From: Nocardia niigatensis NBRC 100131
GTDB lineage: Bacteria; Actinomycetota; Actinomycetes; Mycobacteriales; Mycobacteriaceae
NCBI RefSeq assembly: GCF_000308655.1
Contig: NZ_BAGC01000019.1
Coordinates: 1 to 64,000, forward strand
Direction of reading: 5' to 3'
DNA: 64,000 nt
The notes beneath the pieces were generated by a model. The model was not told the DNA's origin. It was given only the letters and a program-made list of their open reading frames with translations, and made no database searches. Both the position numbers and the translations under genes were made by a program. Below are positions 18,089-26,719 of the stretch, one piece after another (within the stretch, counting starts at the first letter, position 1; the number at the start of each line of letters is the position of its first letter).

Positions 18089-18516
18089 GTGTCGAAGTCG
18101 GCGTATGCCTCGACGAGCCGGGGCCACAGCCGGGCCCGCTGTGCCGGGTCGGCGGTGACGGCGTGTACCGGGAACCGGTGGGCGCGGATCTGGATGTGAG
18201 TGTCCGGGTTGGCGCACAGATTGCGGTACCACTGCGGGTGTTTGGGGAGCCCGCCCTGTGAGGCCACCACGATGGTGTCCGGCCCGTCGGTGATGTAGAG
18301 CAGCGGCACGGTGTAGACGGTCGCCGTCTTGCGGCCGCGGTGTTCGAGCAGCAGGGTCGGCACCGGTTTGCGGAAACCCGCTCCGATGCGCCACTTTCCG
18401 CCGATGCGGCCGCCGGTGCGGCGGTAGATCCAGACCTGGGCCTTGCCGACGCGCTTGAAGATCTTGGGCAGCATCGGGGAGTCGAGCTGGCTGGGCCGGG
18501 GCGGGGTGGTGGTCAT
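18031..18516 (-). CDS. Deazaflavin (F420)-dependent nitroreductase-family protein
   Basis: 161 residues from ATG 18516. A short N-terminus (LDSPMLPKIFKRVGKAQVWIYRRTGG) is followed by the split beta-barrel typical of the Ddn family: LLLEHRGRKTATVYTVPLLY, then TIVVASQGGLPKHPQWYRNL and VTADPAQRARLWPRLVEAYA..YQAWTEREIPVVILR. The motif G..K.P.WY.NL is the family signature. These enzymes use F420H2 to reduce quinones or aromatic substrates. The gene is divergent from a TetR gene with a clean palindrome between them, implying local repression. Confidence 0.9.
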   Translation of the reverse strand: MTTTPPRPSQLDSPMLPKIFKRVGKAQVWIYRRTGGRIGGKWRIGAGFRKPVPTLLLEHRGRKTATVYTVPLLYITDGPDTIVVASQGGLPKHPQWYRNLCANPDTHIQIRAHRFPVHAVTADPAQRARLWPRLVEAYADFDTYQAWTEREIPVVILRPAE

Positions 18517-18537
18517 GGGCGTCCTTTCGCGTCCATC

Positions 18538-18567
18538 GACCATACAGTGATAGCCATGTGTATGGTC
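18538..18567. promoter_or_regulatory. TetR-type operator palindrome
   Basis: Perfect 9-base arms gaccataca / tgtatggtc around a 12-base spacer, midway between the divergent reductase and TetR starts. It probably binds the adjacent TetR protein and controls both genes. Confidence 0.7.
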
Positions 18568-18622
18568 AAGGCCCGGCAGTAGCCTCGGACGGGACAATCG
18601 CGAGCGAAGGGATGGCGATCCG

Positions 18623-19237
18623 GTGCGCACGCATGGATGGTCGGGGTCGGCGCCGGCCGATGACGCCGAGGCCGTCGACCGCATCGTGGCCGCCGCCCGG
18701 CGGGCCATCGATCGATCCGGCGACGAGTTCAGCATTGCGGAGGTGGCCCGCGATCTCGGTGTCACGCGCCAGACCGTGTATCGCTACTTCCCCAGTGCCG
18801 AAGCGCTTTTGACGGCCACCGCGCTGGCGCAGACGGAACATTTCCTGAATGTGCTGGCGGAACGGCTCGGCGATATCCGCGATCCGGCGACCGCCGTGGT
18901 GGAGGGCATCGCCTACACGCTCGAGCGCCTGCCGGAGGAGAAATACCTCGGCCTGCTGTTGCGTTCAGGGCGGGCCGGTGCTTTCTCGGTGGGCGTAACT
19001 TCCGATACCGCACGGTCTTTCGGGCGTTCGATTCTGGAACGCTTCTCGGTGGATTGGGCCGCGGCCGGAATCTCCGGCGCCGATCTGGATGAACTCGTCG
19101 AGCACATGCTGCGCATCGTGCAGTCGTTCGTCATCGATCCGGGCCGGCCGCCGCGGCGGGGCAGCGAGATTCGCGGCTATCTGTCGAGATGGGTCGCGCC
19201 CGCACTGGTTTCGCGTGATATGTCCGTCCGCGAATAG
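18623..19237 (+). CDS. TetR-family transcriptional regulator
   Basis: 204 residues from GTG 18623. The HTH is FSIAEVARDLGVTRQTVYRYFPSAEALLTATA (about residues 38-70), the standard TetR pattern. The ligand-binding region (from EHFLNVLAERLGD) is Leu-rich and ends RGYLSRWVAPALV. Divergent from the F420-type reductase with a shared operator, so it is probably a local repressor and autoregulator responding to a substrate of the reductase. Confidence 0.9.
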   Translation: MRTHGWSGSAPADDAEAVDRIVAAARRAIDRSGDEFSIAEVARDLGVTRQTVYRYFPSAEALLTATALAQTEHFLNVLAERLGDIRDPATAVVEGIAYTLERLPEEKYLGLLLRSGRAGAFSVGVTSDTARSFGRSILERFSVDWAAAGISGADLDELVEHMLRIVQSFVIDPGRPPRRGSEIRGYLSRWVAPALVSRDMSVRE

Positions 19238-19399
19238 CGGCGCGAACCCTGCCATCGGCGACCACGGGCAGCCGAAGGGGCAGCAGCCGGAGCCGCGGCA
19301 CCGGCGGACGGGAAACCCCGGGGTCTAGCCTGCCCCGGGGTTTCGGTGTCCGCCCATTTGCGGCACGCCGACACGTTTAAGAACGGTGTGAGTCTGACG

Positions 19400-19660
19400 T
19401 TAACGTGACGCTCTACGATTGAGCTACGGCCCATCGGTGGCTGAGCCGGCGGGAGTTGAACCCGCAACCTTCACGCTGACAATCCGTTCTCTCGATTCGG
19501 CGTTCGGCGGAGAATGCTGAAACTGGAGCGATAGTGTGAGTTTGATGAGCGCGGTGCCTCTGCCATTTGGGCTATCCCGCCGTGGATGGCGGGAGGAGGA
19601 CTCGAACCTCCACTGGGCCGCTGTGCCCGTCACAGGGAACTTCGGTTTCAGCTTGCGCTC
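19400..19660 (-). other. Degenerate tRNA-like cluster
   Basis: On the minus strand three tRNA-like pieces lie nose to tail: a T arm GGAGG-TTCGAGT-CCTCC with a 3' acceptor-like TCCCGCC (19590-19615); a 5' acceptor GGCGGGA plus D-arm TAGCCCAAATGGCAGAGGC (19560-19585); a T arm GCGGG-TTCAACT-CCCGC (19445-19475); and a D arm TAGCTCAATCGTAGAGC (19408-19430). Anticodon arms do not form standard stems. No complete cloverleaf could be drawn, so these are relics or an unusual tRNA array. Confidence 0.45.
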
Positions 19661-19696
19661 CTTGCGCACTGTCGACTCTAGACGGCGCCGCGGCGA

Positions 19697-20428
19697 TCAG
19701 CCAAACAAATATCCGAAGATCTCGCCGCCGAGCTTGCGCTGGGTGATCTCGGCATTGTTGGCCTCCTCGCGCGCGAATTTCACTGCGTGCTGGAGCTTTT
19801 CGACGCGTTCGGTGAGCTCGTTGACGCGCTTGGCGGGCAGCGCGCCGGAGAACCGGATGGTCCGCCAGTAGCCGACCACCACGTCCTCGTGATACACCTC
19901 GACCTGCGCCGGATGCTTCTCCGTCGCTTCGGCTTTCACGTGGTTGCGCGGAATCTTCTTGGTGCGCACCGTCTGTACCGGTTCGGTGGCGTAGCAGTCC
20001 GCGGCGGAGTCGTACTCCCAGGACTCGGCGGCGTCCAGCACCGGCAGTTTGCGCACGAAAGTGTGCAGGTCCACCAGCTGCTTCTCCAGGAACAGCAGGT
20101 AGGTGATGGGCGCGTCGGCGATCAGGGTGCGGCCGTCGACCACGACGTCGGCGGCGGCGGTGCAGTTGGCCCAATCCTTGGTCGCGACAACGTCGAACAG
20201 TTTGGTCAGGATCTCCGCCGTGGTCTGCAGGACCTCCTCGGATTTCACCTGGACGCGCGTCGACTCGGGCGGCAGCTGCTCGCCCTCCTCGTCCTTGGGG
20301 CGGTAGGTGCGCGAAATACCGCTCAGCAGCGGGTTTTTGGCCAGTTTGTGGTGGGCCTCGGTGAGGTCGGAGAAGGTCCGGGACTTGATCCCTTTCTCGA
20401 CGGCGACAATCTGATTCAAACGTGTCAT
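19697..20428 (-). CDS. Conserved actinobacterial hypothetical protein (DUF7873-like)
   Basis: 243 residues, soluble and charged, with no signal or membrane segment. It contains LAKNPLLSGISRTYRPKDEE GEQLPPES, WANCTAAADVVVDG and APITYLLFLEKQLVDLHTFV, and ends in a probable coiled coil (NELTERVEKLQHAVKFAREE). The text recalls a family found as single copies in Streptomyces and in phages; the family number is from memory and unsure. It sits beside tRNA-like debris and is monocistronic, so it could derive from a mobile element. No enzymatic motif. Confidence 0.6.
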   Translation of the reverse strand: MTRLNQIVAVEKGIKSRTFSDLTEAHHKLAKNPLLSGISRTYRPKDEEGEQLPPESTRVQVKSEEVLQTTAEILTKLFDVVATKDWANCTAAADVVVDGRTLIADAPITYLLFLEKQLVDLHTFVRKLPVLDAAESWEYDSAADCYATEPVQTVRTKKIPRNHVKAEATEKHPAQVEVYHEDVVVGYWRTIRFSGALPAKRVNELTERVEKLQHAVKFAREEANNAEITQRKLGGEIFGYLFG

Positions 20429-20651
20429 TCGGGCACTGTATCGGTGCTCGCACGGAAGCGACCACCGGTTTTCCGGCGGTCGCCGCCGTGGCTGCCCGGC
20501 CTGGCGCCGACCTGTTTCAGCTTGGCGGCCAAGGGGTTTCGGCTCGTTATCGCCGCGCGCTCTCCGGCCACGCCGTCTACCGGACCATGCTCATGCACCT
20601 GATGCCGGTGGGCGGCTGGGCTTTACGAGCCATCGTGGCGGCGCTCGGCCT

Positions 20652-21428
20652 CTAGCTGGTGACGGTCCGGATGGTCCAGAAGTCGGAGGCGTTGACCGAG
20701 AGCAGGTAGGCGTAGGGAATGGTGCCGTAGCCGTCGAGGCCCCAGGCGGGGCCCCACGAGTTGCGGATCTTGAAGAGCGATGTGGCGTCGTCGTATCCGA
20801 CCGCGACCACGCAGTGTCCGCCCTCCACGCGGTCCATGGCGCCGGGCAGCGGGATCGCGCCGGTCTTGTCGACCTCCGGGGTGAAGAGGCTGTCGTAGAC
20901 GGTGAAGCCGAAGACGAACGGATAGCCGTCGGCCAGGCAGCCGCGCATCTGGGAGAGCGTGCCCGCGACCCGGGAGTACTGGATGGCCCGATGCTTGGTG
21001 GCGTCGGTGAAGCACTGCCGGGGCGGTTCGGTCGCGAATTCCGAAATGTCGTAGGGCCATTCGGTTTCCGGGCAGGCGCCCAGGGTGGCGACGCTCTTGA
21101 TGCCGTCGCGGATCATCGCGCCCGCGTCCTGATCGACGGTGCCCTCCATGACGCGTTCGTTGTAGTAGATGAACAGCCGGGACGGGGTGGACTCGTCGGC
21201 GATCCGCTGTTCGATGGCGTCGAACTGCAGCGCCCCGGCAATTCCGTTGCCGGTGCACGAGCTGAGCTTGCCCTGGTCGTAGACGGCGCCGAACTGGGAG
21301 GTCAGATCGACCGACGGCGGCAGCTGGGTGAGCACCTCGGCCGGCGCGGCATAGAGGTGGTCGCGCTGGTCGGGCAGGTCGGGAATCCAGCCGAGCTGTT
21401 TGTTCTGCTTGACGCTGATTGTTTTCAT
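20652..21428 (-). CDS. Papain-like (C1A) cysteine peptidase without signal peptide
   Basis: 258 residues from ATG 21428. The N-terminus (LGWIPDLPDQRDHLY, then LPPSVDL) resembles the mature-enzyme start of C1 peptidases. The active-site Cys is in YDQGKLSSCTGNGIAGAL, the His in VEGGHCVVAVGYDD and the Asn in IRNSWGPAWGLDGYG, so the papain triad is complete. There is no signal peptide and no pro-region, so it should be cytoplasmic, as for the few bacterial C1A enzymes of this type. Substrate unknown. No neighbour points to a toxin or bacteriocin role. Confidence 0.87.
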   Translation of the reverse strand: MKTISVKQNKQLGWIPDLPDQRDHLYAAPAEVLTQLPPSVDLTSQFGAVYDQGKLSSCTGNGIAGALQFDAIEQRIADESTPSRLFIYYNERVMEGTVDQDAGAMIRDGIKSVATLGACPETEWPYDISEFATEPPRQCFTDATKHRAIQYSRVAGTLSQMRGCLADGYPFVFGFTVYDSLFTPEVDKTGAIPLPGAMDRVEGGHCVVAVGYDDATSLFKIRNSWGPAWGLDGYGTIPYAYLLSVNASDFWTIRTVTS

Positions 21429-21729
21429 GACGGGCGGTCCTTCGGATGTCGACGGTGAATCGCCCGGCGGGGCGAGTTCTGATGTCCTCCAGTGCAGCCC
21501 GCGCGGCCGTAATCGGAAACGAGCGAAGTTCGAAAACGTCTTCACTCGAACTGATCGAGACGAGCCCCGGAAAATCGGGTAGCCCACCACTCGTTACCCC
21601 GGCGCCCGATCGCGGGATATTCGATGTGCACGCGAAGCAGAGAACTGCCGACGGCAGCCGGTCATCGACCACCGGTGTCGAACGGCGCTAGGGGGTCGGT
21701 CGTGGAGTTGCGGGCAACTGCGTTATTTC

Positions 21730-22662
21730 GTGACGCTGGCGGAAGAGCTGCATTTCGGGCGCGCCGCGGCGCGCGAGCACATCGTGCAGTCGGCATTGAG
21801 CCAGCAGATTCAACGGCTGGAACGCGAACTGAGCGTCCCGCTGGTGGAGCGCAGCACCCACTATGTGCGTCTCACCGCCGCGGGCACGCTGCTGCTGTCC
21901 GAGGCCCGGCTGATCCTCAGCCACGTCGACCGGGCCGCGGCCGCGACCCGCACCATGACCGGACCGGACGCCATCCTCCGGGTTGCGGTGGGGGACGCCA
22001 GTTTCGACACCATGCCGGTGGTGCTGGCCGCGGTCCGGCGGCACCATCCGAACCTGGTCGAGGTGCATCAGATCGAGGCCGGGGTGCCCGAGCAGTGCCG
22101 GCTGCTGGCCCAGGGCCGGCTCGATGTCGGTATCGGGCGCGCCGCGCAACTGCCGGCCGGGGTGGCGTCGGAGGTGATCCGCCTGGATCGGCTGGGCGTG
22201 CTGGTCGCCGCCGAGCACGCCTGGGCGCCCCGGCGCGCCGTACCGCTCGCCGAGCTGGCCGGCGAGACGCTGGTGTTCGCCGACGAATCCCGGGCGCCGG
22301 AGTTCAACGAGTACATCCGGGAGCTGTGCCGCACAGCGGGATTCGCGGCCACGCCGTATCCGGGCACCGTGCACAGCGTGCTGGGCGCGGGCCGGCTGGT
22401 CCGCGACGGTCACGCGGTGGTGTGCGTGCCCCGGTCCTGTGCGCCGTTGCCGGGCCTGCACTGGATTCCGATCGCCGAGCACTGCTACTACCCGTGGTCG
22501 CTGCTGTGGCGCGCGAACGGCGAGACCGAGGCCGTACGGTCCATTCGCTGCTGTGCCCGGGCGCTCGGCGCGCGGCTCGGCTGGACCGCCCGCCGCGAAC
22601 CCGGCGGGACCGACGTCGCCTTCCGATCGCCCGCCCGGGAGGCCGCGACCGAAGTCGCGTGA
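21730..22662 (+). CDS. LysR-family regulator with likely start-region frameshift
   Basis: 310 residues in the open frame. The HTH AAREHIVQSALSQQIQRLER and the effector domain (ILRVAVGDASFDTMPVVLAA.. onward) are intact. The usual LysR N-terminus (MELRQLRYFVTLAEELHFGRA) is present in DNA from GTG 21702, but one extra G in cgggcaactg (21711-21714) shifts the first four codons out of frame. As read, translation would start at GTG 21730 and lose the first helix. Either a sequencing error or a recent mutation. The real start is probably 21702. Confidence 0.8.
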   Translation: MTLAEELHFGRAAAREHIVQSALSQQIQRLERELSVPLVERSTHYVRLTAAGTLLLSEARLILSHVDRAAAATRTMTGPDAILRVAVGDASFDTMPVVLAAVRRHHPNLVEVHQIEAGVPEQCRLLAQGRLDVGIGRAAQLPAGVASEVIRLDRLGVLVAAEHAWAPRRAVPLAELAGETLVFADESRAPEFNEYIRELCRTAGFAATPYPGTVHSVLGAGRLVRDGHAVVCVPRSCAPLPGLHWIPIAEHCYYPWSLLWRANGETEAVRSIRCCARALGARLGWTARREPGGTDVAFRSPAREAATEVA

Positions 22663-22838
22663 GCCGGGGCGACGCCACGAGCGGCCACCGGACGTGTGGC
22701 GTGGGCTGCCCGCATCCCGGCTGGGGAGGGAATCCGGCGTGGGGTAGAAAAGGTATGGCGTCGTGGAGCGCATCCGTCGATGCCGCCGCCGAGGAGACTT
22801 CGTGCGGCCATCACATCTTCGAACGGAGAGGCTGTTTC

Positions 22839-24281
22839 ATGGCGACCTCGGAAGCGCGCGCTCAGATCGGCGTGACCGGCCTGGCGGTCATGGGTAGCAA
22901 TATCGCCCGCAACTTCGCACGGCACGGCTACACCGTCGCCCTGCACAACCGCAGCATCGGCAAGACCGACGCCCTGCTCGAGGCGCACGGCGCCGAGGGT
23001 GATTTCGTGCGCACCGAAACCGTCGAGGAGTTCGTGGCCGCGCTGGAGAAGCCGCGCCGGGTGCTCATCATGGTCAAGGCCGGTGACGCCACCGACGCGG
23101 TGATCGAGGAGCTGGCCGCGGCCATGGAGCCCGGCGACATCATCATCGACGGCGGCAACGCCCTCTACACCGACACTATCCGCCGCGAGGCCGCCATGAA
23201 GGCGCGCGGGCTGAACTTCGTCGGCGCGGGCATCTCCGGCGGCGAGGAGGGCGCGCTCAACGGCCCCGCCATCATGCCGGGCGGCCCGAAGGAGTCCTAC
23301 GAGTCGCTGGGCCCGCTGCTGGAATCCATTGCGGCACAGGTCGACGGCACCCCCTGCTGCACCCACATCGGCCCCGACGGGTCCGGCCACTTCGTGAAGA
23401 TGGTGCACAACGGCATCGAGTACGCCGACATGCAGCTCATCGGCGAGGCCTACAACCTGTTCCGGGACGCGCTGGGCTTCGACGCCAAGCAGATCGCGGA
23501 CGTGTTCACCCAGTGGAACTCCGGTGAGCTGGAGAGCTACCTGGTGGAGATCACCGCCGAGGTGCTGAACCAGGTCGACGCCAAGACCGGCAAGCCGCTG
23601 GTCGACGTGATCGTGGACGCCGCCGAGCAGAAGGGCACCGGCCGCTGGACCGTCAAGTCCGCGCTCGACCTCGGCATCCCCGTCACCGGCATCGCGGAGG
23701 CGGTCTTCGCCCGCGCGCTGTCCGGCTCGCGCGCCCAGCGGGCCGCCGCCAAGGGCCTGGCCTCCGGCGTGCTCGGCGAAAAGCCCACGGACGTCGCGGA
23801 ATTCACCGAGGCCATTCGCCAGGCCCTCTACGCCTCCAAGATCGTCGCCTACGCGCAGGGCTTCGACCAGATCGCCGCCGGCTCCGCCGAGTACAACTGG
23901 GATCTGCACCCGGGCGATCTGGCCACCATCTGGCGCGGCGGCTGCATCATCCGAGCCCGCTTCCTCAACCGCATCAAGGAGGCGTACGAAGCCGATCCGG
24001 CCCTGCCCAGCCTGATCCTCGCGCCGTACTTCCGGGAGGCCATCGAGACCGCCATCGACAGTTGGCGGCGCGTGGTCGTGGTGGCCACTCAGCTCGGCAT
24101 CCCGGTCCCGGCCTTCGCCTCCTCTCTCTCCTACTACGACGGCCTCCGCGCGGAGCGCCTCCCGGCTGCCCTCACCCAGGGCCAGCGCGACTTCTTCGGC
24201 GCCCACACTTACGAGCGCGTCGACGCCGACGGCAAGTACCACACCCTGTGGAGCGGCGACCGCAGTGAAGTCCCCGCGTAA
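22839..24281 (+). CDS. gnd: 6-phosphogluconate dehydrogenase, decarboxylating
   Basis: 480 residues from ATG 22839 with GGAGAG upstream. Oxidative pentose-phosphate enzyme giving ribulose-5-phosphate and NADPH. The Rossmann motif is VTGLAVMGSNIARN with HNRS after beta-2 (NADP type). The substrate site is IDGGNALYTDT, GISGGEEGAL, and the catalytic Lys in GHFVKMVHNGIEY; ARALSGSRAQRAA and the C-terminal SLSYYDGLR..RLPAALTQGQRDFFGAHTYER mark the long dimeric form. It follows the LysR gene by 176 bases on the same strand and is probably separately expressed. Confidence 0.96.
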   Translation: MATSEARAQIGVTGLAVMGSNIARNFARHGYTVALHNRSIGKTDALLEAHGAEGDFVRTETVEEFVAALEKPRRVLIMVKAGDATDAVIEELAAAMEPGDIIIDGGNALYTDTIRREAAMKARGLNFVGAGISGGEEGALNGPAIMPGGPKESYESLGPLLESIAAQVDGTPCCTHIGPDGSGHFVKMVHNGIEYADMQLIGEAYNLFRDALGFDAKQIADVFTQWNSGELESYLVEITAEVLNQVDAKTGKPLVDVIVDAAEQKGTGRWTVKSALDLGIPVTGIAEAVFARALSGSRAQRAAAKGLASGVLGEKPTDVAEFTEAIRQALYASKIVAYAQGFDQIAAGSAEYNWDLHPGDLATIWRGGCIIRARFLNRIKEAYEADPALPSLILAPYFREAIETAIDSWRRVVVVATQLGIPVPAFASSLSYYDGLRAERLPAALTQGQRDFFGAHTYERVDADGKYHTLWSGDRSEVPA

Positions 24282-24368
24282 TTCGCGGTAGGACAAGACG
24301 TTCCCCGAGCGGAGTTCGTGCCGATACGGCACGGACTCCGCTGCTGCGTTGTGCGGGGCCGAACCGAA

Positions 24369-25151
24369 TCAGCGGGGCAGGCAGAGGAGAAGGATTATCC
24401 GGTTCGGATAGGTGTCGGTTTGGATGGGCCCGGCTTGGACGGTGTACTGGCGGATTTCCCCGGTGTCCGGGGCGCGGAGACTGAGGCTGCGGACGGGTGG
24501 AATGAAGTCGGTGGCGCCCTCGTCCCAGAAGCGCCGGAAGTCGGGGTAGTGGGCCAGATCGGCGACGAGAGTGGTGAAGACCGGGTCGTCGGGGGAGAGG
24601 CTCACGGTCATCTGGAGCCATTGGACATATTGGCGGGCTTCGGATTCCCAGTCGATCTCGACGGTTTTCGAGATGGGGTTGCCGAATATCCAGCGGAAGA
24701 CATTGCCGTCCTCGCGGAGGCCGGGGAACGCGGCGTTCCAGGAGTCGTTGGTGTCCAGGATGTTTCCGCACGGGTCCAGGTAGGCGGCCAGGGCCGGTTC
24801 GAACAGGGTGAGAGCCTGTTGCTGGTCCGCGGTGATGGCGGCGTGCAGTTCCTCGGGGTCCACGGTTTCGGGCATGCGCAGGCCGGCGAGGTCGAGCAGG
24901 TGCCGGCGTTCGGTGGGGGTCAGAGGGGACATCAGGTTCAGGCAGCGCAGCAGCGAATCGACCACCGATCGGGTCGGCTTCTCGCGTTCGCCCTTCTCCA
25001 GGGCGGTGATGTAGCTGGCGCTCACGCCCGCCATATAGGCCAGGTGTTCCCGGGAGTAACCGCGTTCGTCACGCAGCCGCCGCAGCGCCTGGCCGAAGGT
25101 CGGCACCGCGATATCCTCAGCAAACCAACCGCTTTCCTCGTCTTCGGACAC
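24369..25151 (-). CDS. XRE-family regulator with MmyB-like ligand-binding domain
   Basis: 260 residues. The HTH (about 18-75: FGQALRRLRDERGYSREHLAYMAGVSASYITALEKGEREKPTRSVV) is followed by a PAS-like domain of MmyB regulators (ALAAYLDPCGNILDTNDSWNAAFPGL, QYVQWLQMTVSLSPDDPVFTTL, FRRFWDEGATDF). Such proteins in actinomycetes usually control a neighbouring oxidoreductase, but none lies next to this one. The N-terminus MSEDEESGWFAED fits the family. Confidence 0.88.
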   Translation of the reverse strand: MSEDEESGWFAEDIAVPTFGQALRRLRDERGYSREHLAYMAGVSASYITALEKGEREKPTRSVVDSLLRCLNLMSPLTPTERRHLLDLAGLRMPETVDPEELHAAITADQQQALTLFEPALAAYLDPCGNILDTNDSWNAAFPGLREDGNVFRWIFGNPISKTVEIDWESEARQYVQWLQMTVSLSPDDPVFTTLVADLAHYPDFRRFWDEGATDFIPPVRSLSLRAPDTGEIRQYTVQAGPIQTDTYPNRIILLLCLPR

Positions 25152-25315
25152 CGAAGACCCGCCTTCCCAACACCCGATCGCCGCCGTTCCCGCTCGCAGT
25201 CACCGACGAGCAACCCGATTAGGGATGCTGCCATACGGGCGCGAGGCCGAGGCACCAGTCGGAATATCCCAATTGTGTTGGTTCAAGGCATTGTGACCGC
25301 GGTGCGGCCGTGCTA

Positions 25316-25533
25316 TCACCATGCAACGGCCGCCCGCGGGCTCGAAAACCCGGTGGTCCGGGTGTAGACGCCCAGCAACAAACTGGGAACCTCCACCGCG
25401 CCATGGTCTCCGATCGCCAGAGCGCGTCGCTTCGGCCCGGGGAAGCGGCCGAAGTAATCGAGCAGCTGATTCTGCGGGAAGATGGTCTCGTGCCATTGTG
25501 TGCCAAGCGATTTCGGATAACGCGGGATCGAGC
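25316..25533 (-). pseudogene. C-terminal relic of a CocE/NonD-like hydrolase
   Basis: On the minus strand one frame reads RYPKSLGTQWHETIFPQNQL, LDYFGRFPGPKRRALAIGDH and GAVEVPSLLLGVYTRTTGFS before a stop at 25316. The stretch resembles the C-terminal part of alpha/beta hydrolases of the acyl-esterase/peptidase type (..INQLLDYF..PKR..IGDH..). The front of the gene is missing, so it is a remnant. The family call is tentative. Confidence 0.4.
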
Positions 25534-25715
25534 CGGTCGCCGCCGTGCCCGGTGGTCACGCTCCGCCTACCACACCGCCACCGGATGGTGAACTGTGAAG
25601 CTCCTGCGCATCGTCATAGAATCCGCCCAGAGTTCGGATCCGGGTCTCGTCGAAAGGCGCTGCACGGCAGTACTTTTCGAGGCATCTTCGCAGTATTCAG
25701 TCGAAAGGTCTTGAA

Positions 25716-25814
25716 ATGATCGCTCTGATCCTTGCCGCCGTCGGTCTCATCTCGGGCAGCGCCGTCGCCGCGGGCGCCGCGGGTAGCGCCGGCGCGTTCG
25801 CCGGGAATATCTAG
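25716..25814 (+). CDS. Small hydrophobic peptide (32 aa)
   Basis: ATG 25716 preceded by gaaaggtcttga. The peptide MIALILAAVGLISGSAVAAG ends AGSAGAFAGNI. It reads as a signal peptide or single transmembrane stretch with almost no mature part, similar to other nocardial micro-peptides. It is too short for routine gene calling; its expression is unproven. Confidence 0.45.
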   Translation: MIALILAAVGLISGSAVAAGAAGSAGAFAGNI

Positions 25815-25870
25815 GCACGCGGGGATATCCGGGCACGCAGAAACGGGCGGCCGGCCGGATACGGCCGCCG

Positions 25871-25904
25871 GAACCCCCTGACCCGGGTACGGGGCGGGGG
25901 GTTC
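25871..25904 (-). terminator. Terminator of the SanA-like gene
   Basis: gaaccccc / gggggttc arms (8 bases) just past the stop of the minus-strand gene ending at 25917. Confidence 0.5.
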
Positions 25905-25916
25905 GTCATCTCCGGG

Positions 25917-26633
25917 TTACTGATGCGGGTCGGCCGCCATGGCGTCGCGGACCGAGGTCTCCTGCCGGCCGCGGAATTTCGGCTCGGGGTGAAAGAGGAT
26001 GGAGTAGACGGCCTTGGTGTCGGCGAGTTGATCCCGCAGCCAGATCTTCCGGTAGAGATCGTTGTGCAGCTGGGTGTCGTCGCCGATCGCGGTGGTCTCG
26101 ATGCCGGCGGCCCGGCACAGCCCGATGGTGCGCGGCAGGCTGAAATCCTGGGTGACCGCGACGGCGGAGGTGACGCCGAAGATGTCGTGGGCGCGCACAC
26201 AGGACTCGTAGGTGCTGAACCCGGCGTAGTCCAGCGCGATCTTGGCGGCCGGAACCCCGTGTGCGACGAGCCAGGCCCGCATGGCCGTCGGCTCGTCGTA
26301 GCTCGGGCGGCCATTATCGCCGGTGAGCAACAGCGCCTTCACCTTTCCCGACTCCAGCAGCCTGCGCCCCAGATCCAGCCGCGCGGCCAGATACGCCGAC
26401 GGCGATCCGTCTGCCTTGACCTCGGCGCCGAACACGATCGCCACATCGGCGGCAGGCACGGTCTCCGCGCTGTACTGGTACTGCCGATTGGCCAGCCGCA
26501 TCCACAGATCCGAGCCGACGAGCACGACCAGCACGAGCGCCACCAGCGCGAGAGCGAGCTTCACGACCCGGCGGATCGGAAACCGGGCGGCCACCCGGGC
26601 GCGGGTGGAGCGAAGAGCGGCGCGGTACTGCAT
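25917..26633 (-). CDS. SanA/YdcF-type (DUF218) membrane protein
   Basis: 238 residues. One transmembrane helix (VVKLALALVALVLVVLVGSDLW) is followed by an extracytoplasmic DUF218 fold: AADVAIVFGAEVKADGSPSA, ARLDLGRRLLESGKVKALLLTGD and KIALDYAGFSTYESCVRAHD, then AVAVTQDFSLPRTIGLCRAAGI. This matches the SanA (vancomycin-exclusion) group acting in envelope integrity. Alone in its transcription unit, with a TetR gene upstream in the same direction. Confidence 0.88.
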   Translation of the reverse strand: MQYRAALRSTRARVAARFPIRRVVKLALALVALVLVVLVGSDLWMRLANRQYQYSAETVPAADVAIVFGAEVKADGSPSAYLAARLDLGRRLLESGKVKALLLTGDNGRPSYDEPTAMRAWLVAHGVPAAKIALDYAGFSTYESCVRAHDIFGVTSAVAVTQDFSLPRTIGLCRAAGIETTAIGDDTQLHNDLYRKIWLRDQLADTKAVYSILFHPEPKFRGRQETSVRDAMAADPHQ

Positions 26634-26719
26634 GATCGCCAGTCTGCCGGAGCGGCCCGAATTGTCCGAACGAGTTTTCGGCGGCCCGCCCGACCGAGTT
26701 CCGGCGCCCGGACTTCCGG

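Noticed and set aside
20422..20655. 77-codon plus-strand ORF between the DUF7873-like and peptidase genes
   Set aside because: Starts at the antisense start of another gene, has no ribosome site and no recognisable domain; could be a relic, but I cannot support it.
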